Of a stretch of DNA of 64,000 nucleotides, positions 23,999-32,454 are shown in pieces (positions within the stretch are counted from its first letter, which is position 1; each line of letters opens with the position of its first letter). The notes under the pieces were generated by a model. That model did no database searches. It was not told where the DNA came from and saw nothing but the letters and a program-made list of their open reading frames with translations. Position numbers and translations under genes: made by a program. Source of the stretch: Paenibacillus sp. PvR098 (GTDB taxonomy: Bacteria; Bacillota; Bacilli; Paenibacillales; NBRC-103111); contig NZ_JAFIBU010000001.1 in assembly GCF_017833255.1 (NCBI RefSeq), forward strand, positions 1,116,001 to 1,180,000. The letters are read 5' to 3'.

Positions 23999-24006
23999 AC
24001 AATTGC

Positions 24007-24417
24007 TTAGATGAACTGCTCATTTTTTTCATATCGTCGCAGCTTTTCAATCATACTTTCATCCAGGGATTGGGTTGACTGGGTGCTCTTATTAAAGCGA
24101 ACGATCACCTCTTCGGCCGTGGCCAATGTCTCCCCCTCCTCCGATAAAAGTTTATGCCCCAAGGTAATGCTTTTATTGCCAATCCTCAGAACCCTAGTCG
24201 CGCTTTTGATCCTCTGCCGCGGGTACATTTGCTTCACAAAATCACACTTGATCGAAGCAACTACAAAATCCCAGGATTCGTCCACTTGACTGATGTTCAG
24301 ATCACACAAAAAATCCACTCTTACGGTCTCCAAATAAATAAAGTAACTAATGTTACTAATATGTCCCATGTAATCCGATTCACAGAATCTGGTCACTAAA
24401 GAGGATTCATAAATCAA
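24007..24417 (-). CDS. Acyl-CoA thioesterase, 4HBT/hotdog fold
   Basis: A 136-residue protein of the YbgC/4-hydroxybenzoyl-CoA thioesterase type: TRFCESDYMGHISNISYFIY carries the helix with the catalytic-position acid of this family, followed by a five-strand sheet. It starts at TTG behind AAAGGAG. Such enzymes hydrolyse acyl- or aryl-CoA esters; in catabolic clusters they rescue CoA from dead-end thioesters, as PaaI does in phenylacetate degradation. It follows the MBL gene by 21 bases and belongs to the TetR-MBL-thioesterase transcript. Confidence 0.85.
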   Translation of the reverse strand: MIYESSLVTRFCESDYMGHISNISYFIYLETVRVDFLCDLNISQVDESWDFVVASIKCDFVKQMYPRQRIKSATRVLRIGNKSITLGHKLLSEEGETLATAEEVIVRFNKSTQSTQSLDESMIEKLRRYEKNEQFI

Positions 24418-24438
24418 TGCGATATCTCCTTTGCATGA

Positions 24439-25437
24439 TCATATCATAGGACTTACGATATTTACGGTAGATTTTTCCAATGAAAAAATAACAAATCCAT
24501 CTTGGTCCACTTCGCTGGTGACCAAGCCTTTTTCTTTCAAGTAAATCAAATGAGCCAACGTTTCCTGAAGAGCAAACAACAATTGCAGTGGATCCGCATC
24601 TTTGGAAAGATGGGCAAACAGCTTATGGCTAACCTCTTGAGCTGTGCACGGTTGCTCCAGCAGCGGCATCATTTCACGCAATCGTTGTTCGTGATGATGG
24701 ATCAGCTCTTTCGCTCTTTGATTTCCATCCTTATAGACATACCGATGTCCCGGAAGTACGGTATCCAGCTTGTATTGTTGAATTTTGTTCAGGGTGTCGA
24801 TAAACGCTTTCAAAGGATTGACGTTGAAGCCTGGAAAATAACCCACGTTCGGCGTGATTTTAGGCAAAAGCAAATCCCCCGCCAATACCGTGCCGCTCTG
24901 GGATGAATGAAAAATCATATGGCCATCCGCATGTCCTGGCGTATGTATGGCCGTATATTCCTCATTCCACTGAAAGCTTGCTCCTTCACCAAAGGTCGTG
25001 AACTCAGGAAATGGACTGACATACTTCGTAAAATCCGACAAATATTCCTGCACTTTATTTCGTTCTTTGATTTGCATCCCGTGCTCATAGGCATATCCAT
25101 CGAAGAGCTCCGATTCCCTCTTGTCGATCCATAAATGCTGAGCCATCCTCTGGCCCTCGGCCGAGATTTTGACAGGGGCTCCTGTGTATTCCTGCAGCCA
25201 ACCCGCCAATCCCATATGGTCTGGGTGAAAGTGCGTCAGTACGATTTCTACAATATCTTGAGGAGAGATATGGAGCTCTCGAAACGCTTGCAGCCAAGCC
25301 GATTTAGCTTCTTCCGTATGAAAACCCGTATCGATCACATGCCAACCTAATGGGGATTGGGTGAGATAACAATTGACCGTTTTGAGAGGTACCGGAATAG
25401 GTATTTCGACTAGATAAAAACCATTGTACTTGTCCAT
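24439..25437 (-). CDS. Metallo-beta-lactamase fold hydrolase
   Basis: A 332-residue protein with the two-metal motif HFHPDH (VEIVLTHFHPDHMGLAGWLQ) near residue 70, the later ligands in HTPGHADGHMIF at about 165-178 and VLPGHRYVY near 225. The C-terminal helical domain (residues 240-320) is the type found in MBL proteins associated with catabolic and acyl-CoA clusters. The substrate may be a thioester or lactone. It starts 16 bases after the TetR gene and is followed by the thioesterase. Confidence 0.85.
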   Translation of the reverse strand: MDKYNGFYLVEIPIPVPLKTVNCYLTQSPLGWHVIDTGFHTEEAKSAWLQAFRELHISPQDIVEIVLTHFHPDHMGLAGWLQEYTGAPVKISAEGQRMAQHLWIDKRESELFDGYAYEHGMQIKERNKVQEYLSDFTKYVSPFPEFTTFGEGASFQWNEEYTAIHTPGHADGHMIFHSSQSGTVLAGDLLLPKITPNVGYFPGFNVNPLKAFIDTLNKIQQYKLDTVLPGHRYVYKDGNQRAKELIHHHEQRLREMMPLLEQPCTAQEVSHKLFAHLSKDADPLQLLFALQETLAHLIYLKEKGLVTSEVDQDGFVIFSLEKSTVNIVSPMI

Positions 25438-25453
25438 TGAATCACCTAACTCT

Positions 25454-26038
25454 TTATTTTAGTAAACCGCTTGTCACCAAGCGATAAAAGGTCTCGCCAA
25501 CCTCATCAATACTCTTGCCTCCGCCTTCTTTAAACCACTGGTAAATCCAATTACACATGCCGATAATCGCCAAGCTCACCATTTTGGGATTGACATCTTC
25601 CTTAAATAAGCCTTCTTCCACACCTTGCTCAATAATTTTTACAATATGTTTCAAATAGTCGGAATTTTTCTCCTGAATAATCTTAATCGCCTCTTCTGAA
25701 AGATTCCGGTATTCCCTAAAGAAAACCGATACATGCGCATGGTTATCCCGGATCCCTTTACAGTGTCTTTTGATCAGCAGATTTAGCTTTTCCTCTGCCG
25801 ATAAATTGCCCATCTCATAAATCTCTCGCACCGCTTCAGCCGCACCTGAGATATAATTTTCATAAATCATTTGAAGAATTTGCTCTTTGCTGCGGAAATG
25901 ATAATAAAAGAAACCGGTTGTCATTCCAATATCTTTCGTAATATCGGAGATCCGGACATTATTATAACCATATTTTTCAAACAGCTTAGCCGCAGTATCT
26001 AGAATTAATTGTTCAACGTGTTCTTGTTTGGAAACCAA
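25454..26038 (-). CDS. TetR-family regulator of the catabolic cluster
   Basis: A 194-residue TetR protein starting at TTG after AAAGGGGTG. The helix-turn-helix is NVRISDITKDIGMTTGFFYY followed by HFRSKEQIL. The C-terminal motif MCNWIYQWFKEGG is typical of TetR members such as KstR2 or PaaR that sense acyl-CoA intermediates. It is the only regulator gene in the cluster, so it is the best candidate for binding the five ATAATAAT-type palindromes. The operators lie on the hydrolase, CoA-ligase and flavin-kinase promoters. Ligand is inferred to be a CoA thioester of the pathway. Confidence 0.85.
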   Translation of the reverse strand: MVSKQEHVEQLILDTAAKLFEKYGYNNVRISDITKDIGMTTGFFYYHFRSKEQILQMIYENYISGAAEAVREIYEMGNLSAEEKLNLLIKRHCKGIRDNHAHVSVFFREYRNLSEEAIKIIQEKNSDYLKHIVKIIEQGVEEGLFKEDVNPKMVSLAIIGMCNWIYQWFKEGGGKSIDEVGETFYRLVTSGLLK

Positions 26039-26171
26039 TTCAAAGCACCCCTTTACACTGAGCGATCATTACCCATATATCATCATTATGCCATCCCCCT
26101 TCTATTATAATAAAAAATGATACAAAATAATAGCCAATATGATATTATAAAGCTAAACGAGCATCATGGAC

Positions 26172-26957
26172 CTATTCATCCATAAATAGTGGACTTCTTT
26201 TCTCTTTGAACGCACGGATCCCTTCCGCAAAATCCCGGGTACCCAGCAGCTCCCTCATGATGTTGGATTCATTTTCATACGCATCTTCAATACTTACTAA
26301 TGACCTGTCATATAGTAGACGTTTGATATGCGCCATAGCGACAGAGGGCCCTTGTGCGATTTGGCTCGCCAATTCCTCCAATTTTTCAGCATAGCCTTCC
26401 TTCGGGAGTACATAATCAACCAATCCCCAAGCCAATGCCTCAGAAGCAGTTAATGTTTCGCCAAGTGCGGCCAGTCGAAACGCTTTTTGCAGCCCTATGA
26501 TGCTGCATGCCAGTTGAATGCCTCCCCCGCCGGGGAACAGCCCAAGCTTGATTTCAGGGAGTCCCAGCTTATAATTCGAATCTTTGGCTACTCTCAGATC
26601 GCAACCCATAGCTAATTCCAAGCCGCCGCCCAGACAATGACCCTCAATCGAAGCAATACAAATCTTACTGCTTTTACGGAACGATAATATTAATTGCTTA
26701 ATTTTCCTGCAGAAGATATCCATTTCATCCGGATTCAATCGTTCTAATAACTGTATGTCTGCCCCCGCTGAAAACATCTTTTCATTGGCGCTTTGCAATA
26801 CAATGACCTTCGTGTTCCGATCGTCCTCCAAGATCTTCAAAGCTTCTTTCAGCTCATTTTCCAATGAAATATTCATCGTATTCGCTGGTGGGTGATTGAT
26901 GGTTAAATAAGCCACACCGTCTTTGGGTTTAAGGTCGATATAATCAAAATGCGTCAT
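26172..26957 (-). CDS. Enoyl-CoA hydratase/isomerase family protein 2
   Basis: A 261-residue crotonase-fold protein. Oxyanion-hole motifs are MFSAGADIQLL (residues ~61-71) and IEGHCLGGGLELAMGCDLRV. The first catalytic Glu is present in GLPEIKLGLFPGGGG, but the region where the second Glu of crotonase stands reads KAFRLAALGETL, with Ala or Leu at that position by eye. That suggests a reaction other than plain hydration, such as isomerisation or C-C hydrolysis. Its ATG overlaps the stop of the FMN reductase gene (ATGA), so the two are coupled. Confidence 0.85.
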   Translation of the reverse strand: MTHFDYIDLKPKDGVAYLTINHPPANTMNISLENELKEALKILEDDRNTKVIVLQSANEKMFSAGADIQLLERLNPDEMDIFCRKIKQLILSFRKSSKICIASIEGHCLGGGLELAMGCDLRVAKDSNYKLGLPEIKLGLFPGGGGIQLACSIIGLQKAFRLAALGETLTASEALAWGLVDYVLPKEGYAEKLEELASQIAQGPSVAMAHIKRLLYDRSLVSIEDAYENESNIMRELLGTRDFAEGIRAFKEKRSPLFMDE

Positions 26958-27505
26958 TTGATAACCAAACCTCCTGATCTAAGACCTTGCATTAGCACCA
27001 TCTCTTCGGCCAAGAGCTCAATTCTTCTCAGGACTTCCAGATCTGAAATTTCATTATGTTCGTTAAAATGATCCGAATGCGCATAAACATAACCCGGTGC
27101 GACATAGGCACGAAAGTATCCGATAATCGGCTTCAATTGATTCTCAATGATCAGATAATGCTGATACGTCCCCCCTGTCGCTATCAAACCAACGACTTTA
27201 TGCCTTAAAACATCCACAGGCAGCAAATCAAATAAATTCTTTAATACACCTGTAATCGAACCTTGAAACACCGGCGTTCCAATAATCAGTAAGTCGGCCG
27301 AGGCGACGGTATCGATCACTCGTTTCGTATCATCCGTATAGGTAGAAGGATCACGACCATCGCAAAACTGGAGTTGAACCTGTTTTAAGTCCAGGAGCTC
27401 AGTCTCAATAGAAGAATCTAGTTTGTTGATTTCCTCAAGAACTTTGTTTACGACAACCACCGTTTTCGAACCCACAATCGTACCGGAAATCCCTACTAAT
27501 TTCAC
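26954..27505 (-). CDS. NAD(P)H-dependent FMN reductase, flavodoxin-like
   Basis: A 183-residue protein starting at GTG behind GAAGGAG. The N-terminal GISGTIVGSKTVVVVNKVLE and the TPVFQGSITGVLKNLFDLL segment are the FMN-binding loops of the SsuE/MsuE-type family of flavin reductases. These supply free FMNH2 to two-component monooxygenases. Here the LLM oxygenase is two genes upstream. It overlaps the downstream crotonase gene by four bases. Confidence 0.88.
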   Translation of the reverse strand: MKLVGISGTIVGSKTVVVVNKVLEEINKLDSSIETELLDLKQVQLQFCDGRDPSTYTDDTKRVIDTVASADLLIIGTPVFQGSITGVLKNLFDLLPVDVLRHKVVGLIATGGTYQHYLIIENQLKPIIGYFRAYVAPGYVYAHSDHFNEHNEISDLEVLRRIELLAEEMVLMQGLRSGGLVIK

Positions 27506-27529
27506 GCTATCAGTCTCCTTCTAAGTAAA

Positions 27530-27570
27530 ATCCCCCTTCAAAGGGCGGCTAACCGAATGGGAAGGGGGAA
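27530..27570 (-). other. Intra-operon hairpin
   Basis: TCCCCCTTC / GAAGGGGGA closes a 21-base loop in the gap between the first crotonase gene and the FMN reductase. On the minus strand it is followed by TTTTAC. It may lower expression of downstream genes or protect the upstream message. Confidence 0.45.
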
Positions 27571-27583
27571 GCATCATATGATA

Positions 27584-28387
27584 TTATTTCCCTTTAAATT
27601 CTACCTGGGACAGATTTTTGGCAAGAAAACCTGCTGCTGCTGCGTAGTGATCCTCTGTCATCATGAGAATGCTTTGGCCTAACCGCTCAAACTCACGGCT
27701 GGAGTTGTAATTCGAATCTGCACACAGATTGATGACGTGCTTAGCCATGCCGAGCGTAAGCGGTGCCTTTTTAGCCAATCGTAAAGCTAAAGCCTGTACT
27801 TCCTCTTCGAAATTGTCAGCCGATACGACACGGTTAATGATATTGCGCTGCTTCGCTTCTTGGGCATCGATAATGTCACCGCTAAGAATAAAGTCCTTCG
27901 TCACTCCAACCCCAGCAACCTTCACCAGACGCGAGCATCCTCCCGACCCCGGAATAAAGCCTACGTTCCCTTCGATCAATCCGAACTTCGAACGATCTGA
28001 AGCGATTCGAATATCGCAGGAAAGAGCCAGCTCGAGACCACCGCATACACAAATGCCGTCAATTGCGGCAATCACCGGAATCTCGCAGCTTTCGATTTCA
28101 TCAAAGAGGTTGTGAATATTGATGGCCATCCGACGAAAATCACGTGTCGACCACTGATCGTCGCGTCGTTCAATCATTTCACCCACATCTTCTCCGGGAG
28201 CGAACGCATCCCCCGCTCCACGAACAATAATGACTCTAGTATTGTTGTCATACATGACTGATCGGAAGGAGTCTCTCATTTCTTCCCGCATCGCTTCATT
28301 CCAGGCATTCTTTTTCTCCGGACGGTTCAATTCAATCGTTACGATTCCATGATCCTGTTTGGTAAGGTTAATAAATTTGTATGTCAT
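27584..28387 (-). CDS. Enoyl-CoA hydratase/isomerase family protein 1
   Basis: A 267-residue crotonase-fold protein. The CoA-pocket motif is AFAPGEDVGEMIER instead of the usual AGAD, and the second oxyanion motif AIDGICVCGGLELALSCDIR is normal. The first catalytic position is Glu (FGLIEGNVGFIPGSGG); the second appears to be Asp (VTKDFILSGD). It begins after GAAGGGAG. It lies between the oxygenase and the FMN reductase in the operon, so it probably acts on the oxidised CoA ester. Hydratase, ring-opening hydrolase and isomerase are all possible. Confidence 0.85.
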   Translation of the reverse strand: MTYKFINLTKQDHGIVTIELNRPEKKNAWNEAMREEMRDSFRSVMYDNNTRVIIVRGAGDAFAPGEDVGEMIERRDDQWSTRDFRRMAINIHNLFDEIESCEIPVIAAIDGICVCGGLELALSCDIRIASDRSKFGLIEGNVGFIPGSGGCSRLVKVAGVGVTKDFILSGDIIDAQEAKQRNIINRVVSADNFEEEVQALALRLAKKAPLTLGMAKHVINLCADSNYNSSREFERLGQSILMMTEDHYAAAAGFLAKNLSQVEFKGK

Positions 28388-28441
28388 AGTGCGAACTCCC
28401 TTCGAGATATAATTAGAATAGATTGTATTAGTTCGTGCTTA

Positions 28442-29536
28442 CTAGGCTTCTGCCTTTTGCGCGTTGTTCAGGGCTTCCTGCTTCTTTTTCTTTTCCTTAA
28501 AGTATGGAATCACATATTTGCCTAACAACTCAATGGACTTCATGACCTCGGCATGTTCTATTCCTTCCGATCGGATAAAGACTTCGTCTACCCCGACCGC
28601 TTCATACTTTTCCAGCTTCTCAATGATTTCATCCGGTGTACCTACAATCACTTGATCCGAATCGTTCAGATCATTCCAGTTTAATTTTTCACGGGCCTTT
28701 GAAAAATCGATGTTCACACCGGTTTTTTTCAATTTTTGTTCATATAAATCGATCACAGTGCCGGTATAGTCCATAAAAGGCTTTTCGGAATATTCTCTGG
28801 CCCTTTCAGTCGTTTCGGCGCAATGGAGCTGAGTAAAGCTTGTTACTTTATTCGTGATGAAATTTCCAACCGGCTTAGCTTCTTTGATCCCCTCTCTATA
28901 GGTTTCAACGCGCTTAGCCAACTGCTCCAGTTCGACCCCCACCGTGAGTGTCATTAATCCGACGCCCATCTCACCTGCTAATTTATGTGATTTCGGACTG
29001 ATGGCCGCATACCACAAGGTCGGATGATCTTTTTGCACTAATTTGGGAGACAAGGACCTCTCGGGGATGGTCCAGAATTTCCCGTTATGGCTGAAGGTTT
29101 CATTCGTTAAGGCTTTGAGAACAATCTGGAACGCTTCATCGAATCGCTCATCTATTTCAGCCGGGTCAACATTATAACCGCCAAGTGTGTACCAAGAATT
29201 TCCCTTTGCCGTGCCAAACTCCACTCTTCCGTTCGACAATACGTCTACCGAGGCGATTTTCTCGGCGGAGTCAATCGGATGATGAAACGGCAGCAAAATG
29301 GATGCGAACCGAAGCTTGATATCTTTTGTCAAAACCGCTGCAGCCGCCAACACCGTTTCCAACGATGAAATCACGCAGTGCGGTGCAAAGAAATGCTGCT
29401 CGGAAGATCCGAATACATCAAATCCCATCTTGTCCGCTAAGACAACCTCTTCGAGCACATGCTGATAACGCTCTTGAAAACTAAGAAATTTATTACCGCT
29501 TTGCAAATTCGCCTCTGTCAATAATCCGAATTCCAT
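28442..29536 (-). CDS. Luciferase-like (LLM class) FMN-dependent oxygenase
   Basis: A 364-residue protein of the bacterial luciferase superfamily, with the TIM-barrel markers MEFGLLTEAN, LADKMGFDVFGSSEQHF, LTKDIKLRFASILLPFHHP, VDVLSNGRVEFGTAKGN, WYAAISPKSHKLAGEMGVGL and DQVIVGTPDEIIEKLEKYEA. Such enzymes use FMNH2 and O2 to oxygenate or cleave their substrate; relatives include alkanesulfonate monooxygenase and RutA. The C-terminus is a Lys/Gln/Ala tail (KEKKKKQEALNNAQKAEA). A strong AAGGAGGTAATG site precedes it. FMN reductase and flavin kinase genes lie in the same regulon. It is the most likely oxidative step of the pathway. Confidence 0.88.
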   Translation of the reverse strand: MEFGLLTEANLQSGNKFLSFQERYQHVLEEVVLADKMGFDVFGSSEQHFFAPHCVISSLETVLAAAAVLTKDIKLRFASILLPFHHPIDSAEKIASVDVLSNGRVEFGTAKGNSWYTLGGYNVDPAEIDERFDEAFQIVLKALTNETFSHNGKFWTIPERSLSPKLVQKDHPTLWYAAISPKSHKLAGEMGVGLMTLTVGVELEQLAKRVETYREGIKEAKPVGNFITNKVTSFTQLHCAETTERAREYSEKPFMDYTGTVIDLYEQKLKKTGVNIDFSKAREKLNWNDLNDSDQVIVGTPDEIIEKLEKYEAVGVDEVFIRSEGIEHAEVMKSIELLGKYVIPYFKEKKKKQEALNNAQKAEA

Positions 29537-29572
29537 AAGGCATTACCTCCTTCTATAATGAACAAGCTGATT

Positions 29573-31012
29573 CTACCTGTAGTTAACCAGAGTAAATTTA
29601 GTCTCCAGGAATTCATATAACCCCTGACGTCCGCCTTCACGGCCGATACCGCTTTCCTTCATACCTCCGGTCGGTGCTTGAGCCATATCCGATGCCGAGA
29701 TATCATTAACAGCTATGGTGCCATATTCTAACGCATCAACAATCCCTTTTGCCCGCTTCATATTCTGAGAGAACACGTAGGCGGCCAATCCAAAAATACT
29801 GTTGTTAGCCGATTCAATCATCTCTTGATCCGAATCAAATGGGATCAAAGGGATAATCGGACCGAAGGTTTCCTCGTGAAAAATATTCATATCCGGAGTC
29901 ACATCTGCCAATACGGTAGGAAGATAGAAATTCCCTTGGGACAGCGCCGGATCTTCACTTGGCTTCCCTCCGCACAAAAGCGAGGCGCCTTTACTCAAGG
30001 CATCATCTACCTGGCTCTGCATATGCTGTACGGCGTTTCGGTCAATCAACGGTCCTACATTCACCTTGTCGGCGTTATAGGGGCCTACCTTTAGCTGAAC
30101 TACCTTCTCCAAGAGCTGCTGCTTGAACGATTCGTACATGTCCCGCTGAACAAAAATACGGTTAGGCGATATGCAAGTTTGTCCTGCATTCCTCATCTTG
30201 ATGAGCAGTAAATTGCGTATGGTGGCATCCATGTCAGCGTCATCCAATACGATAAACGGAGCATGACCTCCAAGCTCTAAAGACACCTTGGTAATATGCT
30301 TTGCTGCCTGCTGCATAATGCTTGCTCCTACTGGCGTGGAACCGGTGAACGTCACTTTACGTACCCTTGTGTCTTTCAGGAGCTGCTCCCCGATCTGACT
30401 CCCGGAGCCCATGATCAAATTCACCACTCCAGCAGGAAGTCCAATGTCATGGATGATCTCCAGTAACTTGATGGCTGTTAGCGGTGTTTGGCTGGCAGGC
30501 TTCAGCACTACCGTACACCCTGCAGCCAAAGCGGGAGCCAGCTTCCTCGCAAGCATGCCAATCGGAAAATTCCAAGGTGTAATCGCTGCTACTACGCCAA
30601 CGGGCACATGCTCCACTCTCAATTCATGACCAGACCTGGACGGCGGAATGATTTCACCGTATACTCTTTTGCTTTCTTCCGCATACCAGTTAAAGAAATC
30701 TGCGCTGTAGATAACTTCGCCCACGGCTTCAGCCAAAGGCTTACCTTGCTCTAACGAGAGTACCTCAGCGATTTCATTCTTTCTTTTAAGCAGAAGATCA
30801 CTGATTTGATTCAAGTACTGCGCTCGTTTCCTTGCAGGCGTTTGCGACCAAGCTCCGAATGCCCCTGATGCCGCCGTCACCGCTTGCTCGATCAGTGAAG
30901 CATCTGCCTTCGACACGTGAGCGACGTTCTGTCCAGTAGCAGGGTCAATGATATCGATTTTTTGATCGGTCTCGACCCATTCGCCATGGATATATAACCG
31001 GGTTTCTACCAT
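29573..31012 (-). CDS. NAD(P)-dependent aldehyde dehydrogenase, succinate-semialdehyde type
   Basis: A 479-residue ALDH superfamily enzyme. PWNFPIGMLARKLAPALAAG, TVVLKPASQTPLTA, FTGSTPVGASIM, the general base in LELGGHAPFIVL and the nucleophile Cys in NAGQTCISPNRIFV are all present. The C-terminus GMKESGIGREGGRQGLYEFL is of the GabD-like group. It oxidises an aldehyde formed in the pathway to an acid. It follows the RidA-like gene by 21 bases and has TAAGGAGG before its ATG. Substrate not identifiable from the sequence. Confidence 0.88.
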   Translation of the reverse strand: MVETRLYIHGEWVETDQKIDIIDPATGQNVAHVSKADASLIEQAVTAASGAFGAWSQTPARKRAQYLNQISDLLLKRKNEIAEVLSLEQGKPLAEAVGEVIYSADFFNWYAEESKRVYGEIIPPSRSGHELRVEHVPVGVVAAITPWNFPIGMLARKLAPALAAGCTVVLKPASQTPLTAIKLLEIIHDIGLPAGVVNLIMGSGSQIGEQLLKDTRVRKVTFTGSTPVGASIMQQAAKHITKVSLELGGHAPFIVLDDADMDATIRNLLLIKMRNAGQTCISPNRIFVQRDMYESFKQQLLEKVVQLKVGPYNADKVNVGPLIDRNAVQHMQSQVDDALSKGASLLCGGKPSEDPALSQGNFYLPTVLADVTPDMNIFHEETFGPIIPLIPFDSDQEMIESANNSIFGLAAYVFSQNMKRAKGIVDALEYGTIAVNDISASDMAQAPTGGMKESGIGREGGRQGLYEFLETKFTLVNYR

Positions 31013-31033
31013 AAAAAGAGCCTCCTTACCAAA

Positions 31034-31447
31034 TCAAGAGATAACTGCAGTTGCTTCGATTTCCACCTTAATTTCTTCCTTGAATAAATCCGTTACTCCC
31101 ACCAGCGTAATCGTTGGAAAATGCTTCCCTATGTGGTTCCGGTAAGCCTGCCCCATTTCTTTGATCCGCTCGTTGTACTCTTTGACATTCGTCGTATAAA
31201 TCCTGAGTTCAACAATGTCCAGCGCATCTCCGCCTGCGGCGTTAACGAGGGAACAAATATTTTTGATCGCTTGCTCATATTGTGCGGCAAGATCCTCGGA
31301 TACCAGTTCTTGAGTCGTCATATCCCAGCCTACCTGACCGGCGATTTTCACCATCGTGATCTCACCGGTTTTCACAGCTATAGCGTGGGACCATCCTGGA
31401 GCCCTTAGCCAACCCTCCGGATTAATGGGTGCAAAAGCTTTCATCAA
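31034..31447 (-). CDS. RidA/YjgF-family protein, variant without the deaminase Arg
   Basis: A 137-residue RidA-like protein (MVKIAGQVGWDMTTQELVSE, DLAAQYEQAIKNICSLVNAA, IKVEIEATAVI). True RidA imine deaminases carry an Arg before the VxVxxL strand; here the stretch reads FPTITLVGVTDLF with no Arg. The protein may thus act like RutC or the Rid4-7 groups found in degradation clusters. It starts at TTG 31447 or ATG 31444 behind AAAGGG. Its presence points to an enamine, imine or carbamate-like nitrogen intermediate. It is coupled to the hydrolase upstream by a 14-base gap. Confidence 0.85.
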   Translation of the reverse strand: MMKAFAPINPEGWLRAPGWSHAIAVKTGEITMVKIAGQVGWDMTTQELVSEDLAAQYEQAIKNICSLVNAAGGDALDIVELRIYTTNVKEYNERIKEMGQAYRNHIGKHFPTITLVGVTDLFKEEIKVEIEATAVIS

Positions 31448-31461
31448 AAGTCAACCCTTTC

Positions 31462-32298
31462 TTATGTGTTTTGGTTTGCTTCCACAAACATCATGAATCC
31501 TAAAGCAACCGCTGTAAATTCCTCCCACATTTCCCATAACGCAAAATGACTCGCATGCGCTCCCTTAAACTCGTGGTATTGAGCGCCCTTCATTTTGCTA
31601 TACACTTCTTCGCTGTATCTTTTGGGGACCAGCATGTCAATTTCACCGGCCGTAATCAATGTGGGGGCTTGAATGAGCTCCAGCTGGTGCAAAGCGTCAT
31701 ATTTCTCATCCGCGTGTAAATGTCCAAGAAGTCCATGGTACGCATTCAGGTGGGGATTTTTAATCAGACATTTGGTTACCATCCCGCTGGCTGCCTCTGG
31801 CTGCCTTGTCTCTAGATAGGCGGGGCTTGCTGCCCACATCATGTTCGTTCGGAACGTAACGTGTGGATCGTTATTCAGAGTTGGGTATTTCATCGTTCCT
31901 ACAAAAGCCCGTTTAAACCACTCATCTGTTTTCCCCCAAGTGGCATGAAGCTGAATGGACTTCACCTTGGAGGGGTGTCTGATCGCTACCTGCTGCACAA
32001 TGGAGGCTCCTACGGAATGCCCGCTCAGATGACATGGTTCAAGACCCAATGCATCCATCAGCGCCGCAACGTCGTCGGCCATGATTTCCACGCTGTACTT
32101 CTCTTGATTCTCAAATATGGTGGATTGCCCGGAACCGCGGTTATCGATGGCGATGACTCTGAAATATTTCGACCAGATCCCGACCTGCAGATCCCATACC
32201 TGATGATCACAACCGGTGCCTGGAACTAAAATTAGGGGCGCTCCGGTTCCCTGCTCTTCATAATACATTTCCATTCCTGTCGATAACTCAACCTTCAA
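31462..32298 (-). CDS. Alpha/beta hydrolase
   Basis: A 278-residue alpha/beta-fold hydrolase starting at TTG behind GAAGGTG. The oxyanion region is LILVPGTGCDHQVWD, the nucleophile elbow is CHLSGHSVGASIVQQ (Ser near residue 94), the acid is in TLITAGEIDMLVPKRYSEEV, and the His is in FKGAHASHFALWEMWEEF. It begins the second transcript of the cluster, just after two operators. In the rut operon a hydrolase of this fold (RutD) stands beside RutC and RutA, and the combination is repeated here. It would hydrolyse an ester, amide, or C-C bond of the pathway intermediate. Confidence 0.87.
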   Translation of the reverse strand: MKVELSTGMEMYYEEQGTGAPLILVPGTGCDHQVWDLQVGIWSKYFRVIAIDNRGSGQSTIFENQEKYSVEIMADDVAALMDALGLEPCHLSGHSVGASIVQQVAIRHPSKVKSIQLHATWGKTDEWFKRAFVGTMKYPTLNNDPHVTFRTNMMWAASPAYLETRQPEAASGMVTKCLIKNPHLNAYHGLLGHLHADEKYDALHQLELIQAPTLITAGEIDMLVPKRYSEEVYSKMKGAQYHEFKGAHASHFALWEMWEEFTAVALGFMMFVEANQNT

Positions 32299-32360
32299 CG
32301 TTTCACACCTTCATTTCTCCTAGGAATTAAAGTGCAGATTCCATACGCCATTCCAGAATC

Positions 32361-32377
32361 ATAATAACTATTATTAT
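32361..32377. promoter_or_regulatory. Cluster operator, site 2
   Basis: ATAATAACTATTATTAT on the plus strand, i.e. ATAATAATAGTTATTAT on the other. It lies in the leader of the hydrolase operon, 15 bases from site 3. Confidence 0.68.
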
Positions 32378-32391
32378 TTTTTTGACTAAAA

Positions 32392-32408
32392 ATAATAATG
32401 GATATTAT
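32392..32408. promoter_or_regulatory. Cluster operator, site 3
   Basis: ATAATAATGGATATTAT, just downstream of the -10 box of the hydrolase-operon promoter. Confidence 0.68.
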
Positions 32409-32425
32409 GTTCTCTCTCTAAAATC

Positions 32426-32454
32426 ATCTTAATTTTTCCAGTTGCGATTGTCAA
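32426..32454 (-). promoter_or_regulatory. Promoter of the hydrolase operon
   Basis: Minus strand: TTGACA at 32454-32449, 17-base spacer, TAAGAT at 32431-32426. The -35 box overlaps the livF stop codon, so the downstream catabolic genes have their own start of transcription. Confidence 0.72.

Noticed and set aside
23870..24006. FMN riboswitch upstream of the flavin-kinase fusion
   Set aside because: The conserved core of the FMN riboswitch is not present; only plain hairpins are found.
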